Part shown: positions 16,101 to 19,688 of the stretch, piece after piece | Position numbering within the stretch: the stretch's first letter is position 1 | Layout of the letters: every line of letters begins with the position of its first letter | DNA from: Ochromonadaceae sp. CCMP2298 | Taxonomy: Eukaryota > Sar > Synurophyceae > Ochromonadales > Ochromonadaceae | Assembly (NCBI GenBank): GCA_026770595.1 | Contig: MU633917.1 | Span: forward strand, 1-19,688 | Direction: 5' to 3' | Length of the DNA stretch: 19,688 nt | Notes under the pieces: model-generated | Told to the model about the DNA's origin: nothing | The model's input: the letters and a program-made list of their open reading frames with translations, nothing else | Databases searched by the model: none | Position numbers and translations under genes: made by a program

Positions 16101-18497
16101 CAGCAGCAGCAGCAGGGCACCAAACCTGGCGGCCGTCAGCGCCTGGGCAGCATTGGCAGCGCGGGGGCGCTCTCCCCGCACCACAGCGTACAAGACGGCA
16201 CGGAGGACTTCCCGCCCCTGGCAGACCCGCCCTCGGGCAGCAGCGGTGGTTGCAGCAGTAGCGGCGGGGGCAGGGGCAGCTTCGCAGACACGGGCTACCA
16301 GTACGTCCCCTCCTCTGCCTGGGCGGACCACCAGCGCGCCCTGTTGGAGGAGGCTGCAGACGCCATATCTGCAGAGAGGTCCGCCGGTGTGGCCTCGCCC
16401 ATGTCCTCGCCCGCACCCAGGCCCATTGGCAACGGCCACTCTAGCTCACAGTCCTTCGCATCCTCTAGTCAGTCCCAGTCCCAGCCCCAGGACGCATATC
16501 TCATGGGCCTGGGGAGCGTGGGTCCCTCAGGCCTCATACAGAGCTCCAGCTCTGCCAAGATATCCTCGGAGAGCGACGAGAACGAAATAAACTTTCTGCT
16601 CTCCTCGCCCCTGGACCAGCTGCCCACCTCTCACTACTCTCAGGGGTTCGACATAATGGGCACGATGGGTGCGGGGGCCACGGGCACGGGGGGGCTGGGC
16701 TCCACGCTGGGGGGGCTGGGGGGCTTCCTGGACCGGCCGTTGGACCTGGGGGCCTTCGAAGCGCCACCCGCCAGCTACTCGCTGGACACCTTCTCCCCCC
16801 TGCTGGCAAGCGAACCCGCCTTCGGGCCGTTTGGGGGGCAGACCCCGAACCTGTTTCGACAGGAGACGGGGGGAGGGCTGTTGGGGGACGCGGTGTTTGG
16901 GCAGGGCGACTTGATGGGAATACTGGGGTCTGGGTCTGGCTCCGCGTCCCTGCAGGGGGGCTTGGGCATGGGTATGGGAATGGAGGGCGGGATGGGGATG
17001 GGCATGGGGATGGGCATGGGCCAGCCCTTGGACTCTCTCTCCTCCCTGCTCGACTACAACCGACCAGCGCTGGGTTTCAGTGCCGGTGGCGAGGGGGCGG
17101 GATTGCTGGGCAGCCAGCGGGGAATTAGCGGGGGACTGCAGGAGCTTAGCTTGTCTCCCAACAGCCACAACCACAACTTCAACTTGGGACACGCCCGGTC
17201 CTCTAGCGGCTTCCTCCCCCCACCCATGCAGGGGATGCAGGGGATGCAAGGAATGCAGGGAATGCAGGGAATGCAGGGAATACAGGGAATGCAGGGGATG
17301 CAGGGAATGATGTCGCCCATGCAGGGAATGTCACCCTTGCAGGGGATGCAGGGGATGGGCATGCAATCGATGTCGCCAATGCAGTCCAGCATGCCCCTCC
17401 CCCACGGCATGCTGCAGCAGACCTTGCCACCCTCCGCGCTCAATATGGGCAGTGGGGACTCGCTGTCTTCCCTGCTGGGCATGGGCAGCTCCGGGGGAGC
17501 AGGCATGGGGAATATGGGCAATATGGGCAATATGGGGAATATGGGCAATATGGGGAATATGGGCAATATGGGTAGTATGGGCAGTATGGGCAACATGGGA
17601 AACATGGGAAACATGGGAAACATAGGGAACGTGGGGAACATGGGCAATATGAGCAATATGAGCAGTATGGGGAATATGGGCATGGGCGCTGCTTCCTCCA
17701 GCGGGCGCGCGCTAGAGTTCAACATGCTCCCTGAAACGGAGTTCCCCGCAGTGGCCTGGCTGCGCAACTACAACATGAACATGTTCCGATGGGCCGGCGC
17801 GCAGGAGTGGACCTTCGCCATGCTCGTGCCTGCCAACACGGCCGGCGCGCTGTTCGCAGAGGACGGCTCGCCGCTGGCCGTGCTGGGTGAGATCCGCAAC
17901 CTGACAGGGTGCGGGCTCTGGGACGAGTACGATATGCTAAGGGGGGCGCGGGAGAGGTTTTTGGTGTTCAGCAAGAGCGCGGGGATGCAGCCGCTGCGCA
18001 GTGCGCTGGAGATGGTGGGCGGCGTGGTGCAGCAGTGGCTGCGCAAGAGCAGCTCCGAAGCGCAGAGCCGCATAGACAGCTTCCTAGGCGCAGTGCAGTC
18101 CCCCCTAGCGGTGTCCCCCTCGCCCACGCAGGCGATGGCGCACACGATCGCGGCGCGCGACGGCTGGCCCGTCTCGCCCAGCCACGTCAAGCGCGAGCGA
18201 CCGCAGCCTCTGAGCGTCTCGTCCCTGGGCGGCCAAACCCAGCGCTTTCTGGAGATCCCCCGGGACGTGGCGGGGCTGATCGTGGGGCAGGGTGGCAGCA
18301 AGCTCAAGGACATCTCGGCCGCCTCTGGGGCGAAACTGCAGCACCGGGCGAACAAGGCAGCCGAGAGCGAGGGCCGGCCCTGGCTGCTGGAAATGCTGGG
18401 CTCGACAGACACTACCGACAGGGCGCTCCATCTTATCTGGGACCTGCTGCAACTTTTGGGGAAAGAGTACACTGAAGTCCAGAGTCATATGTCATAG
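13179..18497 (+). CDS. TPR-coiled-coil-KH protein with possible degenerate USP-like N-terminus
   Basis: 1772 residues in one exon; the start is the first ATG of the frame (G at -3). N-terminal ~25-330 has blocks that recall ubiquitin-specific proteases: CIFYMKPFARVI, APEILAFAVESTNL, IRFPASFDVSTFL and WYDLSAVVSLDG. The usual Cys box and GHY box are missing. TPR repeats follow (~380-690; clearest are DRALVYLELKEYLTAIEDCN and LRLGAAQFELEMYDEASDSY). Next are a Lys/Glu/Arg coiled coil (~700-895), a run of 12 prolines, a Gln run, and long Gly/Met/Gln/Asn repeats. A conserved-looking block (~1522-1625, FPAVAWLRNYN) precedes a C-terminal KH domain (~1688-1765, IPRDVAGLIVGQGGSKL with GxxG = GQGG). KH domains bind single-stranded RNA and TPRs bind proteins, so an RNA-associated scaffold is likely (inference). 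It is divergent from the acetyltransferase gene. Confidence 0.88.
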   Translation: MRKAKFVTEVRVKDSTLQSTPPSNISIVIDCIFYMKPFARVIILAEPLDNIGSDIDRAAFNSLKKILSQLESGNSEPINIYPFLDKFCHVISTNLRQLEGLDVSFVWDSVVKLITMVIPPLREIFLGKIASSMDIPSWLNLISRCFHAHFLQSTPCLEDVIRATLQNYDPEEDEDGEFEDDDSELYDSRSPEDRIHCFNAKILFRAPEILAFAVESTNLPLSLRYTDMFAKPPLKGKAPGTIRFPASFDVSTFLNESAVSKGIPEDDFEPFPPQWYDLSAVVSLDGVQYDVVQAYFRDLDSSGEGQWIQDSVTRHFEVERPKVVEGNYYGAAEGKKVHPRVLIYTKRGIHRVLERLSEYVTKAGQMRSLGDATFESAETPEHYDESKHYYEEAMAYDPALRPVLQERLGALEQIERNQRAQCYETQADISLGRRRFKEACDLYKNAMRSAVVNSPLYLRIREKEDYMMKIISLEIANHLTEKGQDCLKAGSYVQGKEHFMQALKLNPSYVHLQTIIVGIEQAITVQSSQQKVNEANLAMKAGKYKHANQLFLEAIALVPAREISLQSVLDSLVGLMQGEEALIRQRLGLVALEDKKHDLAIQLITEAIELLPEESVMEHAFFLCDRALVYLELKEYLTAIEDCNAALALRSDLAIGYLRLGAAQFELEMYDEASDSYDKAMRNDPSLGDQVKAKVRQVNTAKEILQRKEREAERARIKEEERKLLDERRAREDTAKKQRQAKVDQEKQEKAERVQMQREEAMTRGMDDKGSTGESPADKAAVKEKAKRDKAERDLVKGQERVSAKLEKEKERERVKREKEMKVQEDRRAKQEEVQKERDFAAEVARAQERMKESEKEKEAEMAKARVERERMVAEREKFREEKAAEAKKVKAAAKSVPPPPPPPPPPPPSVAKTPIKSAKPPNAPAPPVPLPGSGAKWSSILTPAVSTPASPQQTFSKSQLHQQGQQQGQQQGQQQQQQGTKPGGRQRLGSIGSAGALSPHHSVQDGTEDFPPLADPPSGSSGGCSSSGGGRGSFADTGYQYVPSSAWADHQRALLEEAADAISAERSAGVASPMSSPAPRPIGNGHSSSQSFASSSQSQSQPQDAYLMGLGSVGPSGLIQSSSSAKISSESDENEINFLLSSPLDQLPTSHYSQGFDIMGTMGAGATGTGGLGSTLGGLGGFLDRPLDLGAFEAPPASYSLDTFSPLLASEPAFGPFGGQTPNLFRQETGGGLLGDAVFGQGDLMGILGSGSGSASLQGGLGMGMGMEGGMGMGMGMGMGQPLDSLSSLLDYNRPALGFSAGGEGAGLLGSQRGISGGLQELSLSPNSHNHNFNLGHARSSSGFLPPPMQGMQGMQGMQGMQGMQGIQGMQGMQGMMSPMQGMSPLQGMQGMGMQSMSPMQSSMPLPHGMLQQTLPPSALNMGSGDSLSSLLGMGSSGGAGMGNMGNMGNMGNMGNMGNMGNMGSMGSMGNMGNMGNMGNIGNVGNMGNMSNMSSMGNMGMGAASSSGRALEFNMLPETEFPAVAWLRNYNMNMFRWAGAQEWTFAMLVPANTAGALFAEDGSPLAVLGEIRNLTGCGLWDEYDMLRGARERFLVFSKSAGMQPLRSALEMVGGVVQQWLRKSSSEAQSRIDSFLGAVQSPLAVSPSPTQAMAHTIAARDGWPVSPSHVKRERPQPLSVSSLGGQTQRFLEIPRDVAGLIVGQGGSKLKDISAASGAKLQHRANKAAESEGRPWLLEMLGSTDTTDRALHLIWDLLQLLGKEYTEVQSHMS
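15870..15905 (+). repeat. Poly-proline coding run
   Basis: C-rich codons encode 12 consecutive prolines (about residues 898-909) directly after the coiled coil. Such runs bind profilin, SH3 or WW domains in other proteins; a partner here is unknown. Confidence 0.85.
16068..16115 (+). repeat. Gln-rich coding run (CAGCAG/GGACAGCAG)
   Basis: Units of GGACAGCAGCAG encode QQGQQQG-like residues, ending in six straight Gln codons. Confidence 0.85.
16965..17025 (+). repeat. Gly-Met coding repeat
   Basis: GGCATG/GGGATG units encode GMGMGMEGGMGMGMGMGMG-like residues. Confidence 0.8.
17226..17369 (+). repeat. Met-Gln-Gly coding minisatellite
   Basis: Nine-base units ATGCAGGGG/ATGCAGGGA encode MQG triplets, nearly uninterrupted for the first 80 bases, then interspersed with MSP and SPL. 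Confidence 0.9.
17505..17684 (+). repeat. Asn-Met-Gly coding minisatellite
   Basis: Nine-base units AATATGGGC/AACATGGGA encode about 18 NMG-like triplets with some Ser, Ile and Val variants. Blocks of AATATGGG(C/G) and AACATGGGA are separately homogenised, suggesting more than one expansion event. Confidence 0.9.
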
Positions 18498-18665
18498 ATT
18501 TGAACAGCTAGACGTTATACTGACTACCTTGCTCCTACTTTACTATAAGAAGTGAAAAGTGCAGTGCTCTCCTTCTCTTGTTTTGGCGTCGCTTGTTTTA
18601 TAGTAGACTGAAACATATTTCACATGCATGATCGAAAAAGCGCAGAAAAACCCTCATTCACTCCC

Positions 18666-19066
18666 ACTGGACATTTTCCCGGACTGGAAAAACAGCCAAA
18701 ACACCTGCTAAAAACGCTTAAATCAAACATCATAATCACTTTTTCATGATGCATATCAATTTTAATTGCATTTATGAGGTACTTTTAGTACACTAACTAA
18801 ATTATTGTACATTTAAAACATTGTATATAGAAAGACAATTTGATAATATTTTTCAACTGTCTGTTTTCCACCCAATTTTTATTTTTTATTAAAATATCTT
18901 TCTATATACAATGTTTTAAATGTACAATAATCTAGTTAATGTACTAAAAGTACTTCACAAATGCAATTAAAATTGATATGCATAATGTAAAAGTGATTAT
19001 GATGTTTAATTTAAGCGTTTTTAGCAGGTGTTTTGGCTGTTTTTCCAGTCCGGGAAAATGTCCAGT
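18666..19066. mobile_element. Foldback MITE-like element with 170-bp inverted arms
   Basis: The left arm 18666-18835 and right arm 18897-19066 are inverted copies of equal length with 7 mismatches by hand alignment. They flank a 61-nt AT-rich loop. The ends read ACTGGACATTTTCCC, with a second ACTGG just inside (subterminal repeat). The element is much more AT-rich than its neighbours and encodes nothing. No clear target-site duplication is visible (flanks ACTCCC and CCGGAG). It is probably a nonautonomous DNA transposon moved by a transposase encoded elsewhere. Confidence 0.8.
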
Positions 19067-19215
19067 CCGGAGTTGATGTCCTCACTCGAGCTCCTTCCTG
19101 CCTTCCCCTCCTCCCGCTCATGTAAAACTTCTGCGCGTACTCTCCAGTTCTGTCTGGTCAGTTGGCACATCTGGGTCATCGAGAGTCCATAAGCTGTACT
19201 TACTTCGCTCCTCCC

Positions 19216-19310
19216 GAGCGCCAGCAGGAGGACTGGACTGCTAAAGTTCCGAGCAGGACTGGACTGCTTAATTTCCGGCGCCAGCAGGAGGACTGAACAG
19301 CTAAAGTTGC
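19216..19310. repeat. Three-copy imperfect tandem repeat before the E2 gene
   Basis: Copies at 19216-19250, 19251-19276 and 19277-19310 share (GCGCCAGC)AGGAGGACTGGACTGCTAAAGTT-like sequence; the middle copy lacks about 9 bases near its start. The array ends 19 bp before the E2 start codon, so it is leader or core promoter. Confidence 0.75.
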
Positions 19311-19329
19311 TGGTGGTTTGGTTCGAGAG

Positions 19330-19542
19330 ATGAGCAAAATACAGCCGCGCGCGCTTCGACGGATCAACAAGGAACTGGAAAAGTTCGCAGGCGAAGCTGC
19401 AGCTGACGGACTATCTCTGGAGGTATTAGCTGATAATATATGGCACGTGTCTTTTCTGGGCGCGCCGGGGACTCTGTATGAGGGCGAGTCGTACACTTTG
19501 CGGGCCAGATTCACTGATGACTACCCTATGGATTCACCAGAG
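19330..19542 (+). CDS. UBE2W-like E2 ubiquitin-conjugating enzyme, exon 1
   Basis: First 71 residues of a UBC-fold E2, which carries ubiquitin on a cysteine and passes it to substrates with an E3. Seen: the N-terminal helix (RALRRINKELEKF), then GAPGTLYEGESYTLRARF and DDYPMDSPE, matching the start of the E2 fold. GAPGTLYEGE is the form found in the UBE2W branch, whose known member ubiquitinates protein N-termini. The catalytic Cys and HPN motif lie beyond the window. Exon 1 ends at CCAGAG|GTAAAT, a phase-0 donor in the E2 strand that continues as V.F in relatives. The ATG has a purine at -3. The tandem repeat directly upstream may affect expression. The family assignment is firm; the UBE2W subfamily is probable. 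Confidence 0.85.
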
Positions 19543-19618
19543 GTAAATGTCACCCATTTCCCCCCTCCCCTCCTTACTGGGAGTACCTCCCACCCCTCCC
19601 ATACCCCCCATTCCCATT

Positions 19619-19688
<70 letters not shown>
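19543..19688 (+). other. Intron of the E2 gene, continues past the window
   Basis: Starts GTAAATGTC after CCAGAG and becomes strongly C-rich (CCCCCCTCCCC, CCCCATTCCC), ending in a (CCCATA)n array. The frame happens to stay open, as Pro then His-Thr repeats. That does not resemble an E2, so splicing is preferred. The acceptor is outside the window. Confidence 0.7.
19619..19688 (+). repeat. (CCCATA)n hexanucleotide array
   Basis: About 11.7 uninterrupted copies of a 6-bp unit (TATGGG on the other strand), running off the window. The G-rich strand has GGG every six bases and could form G-quadruplexes. It resembles a telomere-type repeat in form but lies inside a gene. Confidence 0.9.

Larger units (their letters stand above)
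18498..19329. other. Spacer between TPR-KH gene and E2 gene
   Basis: The first 160 bp are the likely 3' UTR of the TPR-KH gene, with no clear AATAAA. Then a 401-bp foldback element (18666-19066), a unique stretch, a three-copy repeat (19216-19310) and the short leader of the E2 gene. No gene is supported. Confidence 0.75.

Noticed and set aside
15206-16123. Minus-strand ORF of 305 aa with Cys and Gly runs
   Set aside because: It is the antisense of the coiled-coil, poly-Pro and poly-Gln coding region; the runs are the reverse reading of those repeats.
17054-17767. Minus-strand ORF with Ile-Pro-Met/Phe repeats (237 aa) that looks like a repeat peptide
   Set aside because: Mirror of the MQG and NMG coding minisatellites; the sense protein continues into a KH domain, so the sense frame is the real one.
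19619-19688. Chromosome end (telomere)
   Set aside because: The array lies just after a splice donor in an unfinished E2 gene and the unit is not a standard telomere repeat; an intronic microsatellite is simpler.

Overview
The window comes from the nuclear genome of a microbial eukaryote. Coding regions are long and GC-rich with few introns, introns have GT-AG borders, and spacers are AT-rich. The proteins are eukaryotic families: a Roco GTPase, a p300/CBP-type acetyltransferase, a UBE2W-like ubiquitin-conjugating enzyme and a TPR-KH protein. Many carry long low-complexity runs (Gly-Asp, Gln-Glu-Thr, Pro, Gln, Met-Gln-Gly, Asn-Met-Gly). A GC-rich alga or protist such as a stramenopile or haptophyte would fit, but lineage cannot be fixed from the sequence.

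Layout from left to right: (1) 1-4142, minus strand, a Roco gene (leucine-rich repeats, Roc GTPase, COR). It has one coding intron and two likely 5'-UTR introns, and its 3' end lies outside the window. (2) 4143-4773, a spacer with a 21-bp tandem repeat, a CCAAT cluster and a plus-strand open stretch resembling a broken chromodomain. (3) 4774-5766, minus strand, a SEC-C/YchJ-like protein with an N-terminal hydrophobic segment. Its one intron is proline-coding, a multiple of three and free of stops. (4) 6121-7758, plus strand, an unrecognised helix-rich protein of 545 residues. (5) 7759-8209, a convergent 3' spacer with a 26-bp perfect palindrome and an AATAAA. (6) 8210-12835, minus strand, an intronless p300/CBP-type histone acetyltransferase with bromodomains on both sides of the HAT domain and no visible TAZ fingers. 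(7) 12836-13178, a divergent promoter region. (8) 13179-18497, plus strand, a 1772-residue protein combining a possible degenerate ubiquitin-specific-protease fold, TPRs, a charged coiled coil, low-complexity repeats and a KH domain. (9) 18498-19329, a spacer holding a 401-bp foldback element (two 170-bp arms) and a three-copy repeat just before the next gene. (10) 19330 to the end, plus strand, exon 1 of a UBE2W-like E2 gene, with an intron that runs into a (CCCATA)n array.

There is no operon logic. The genes are grouped as head-to-head pairs (3/4 and 6/8) and one tail-to-tail pair (4/6), so shared bidirectional promoters are the main functional link. The most interesting points are the domain architectures of the acetyltransferase and the TPR-KH protein, the C-rich tandem repeats in nearly every intron, the in-phase proline-coding intron, and the young-looking foldback element.
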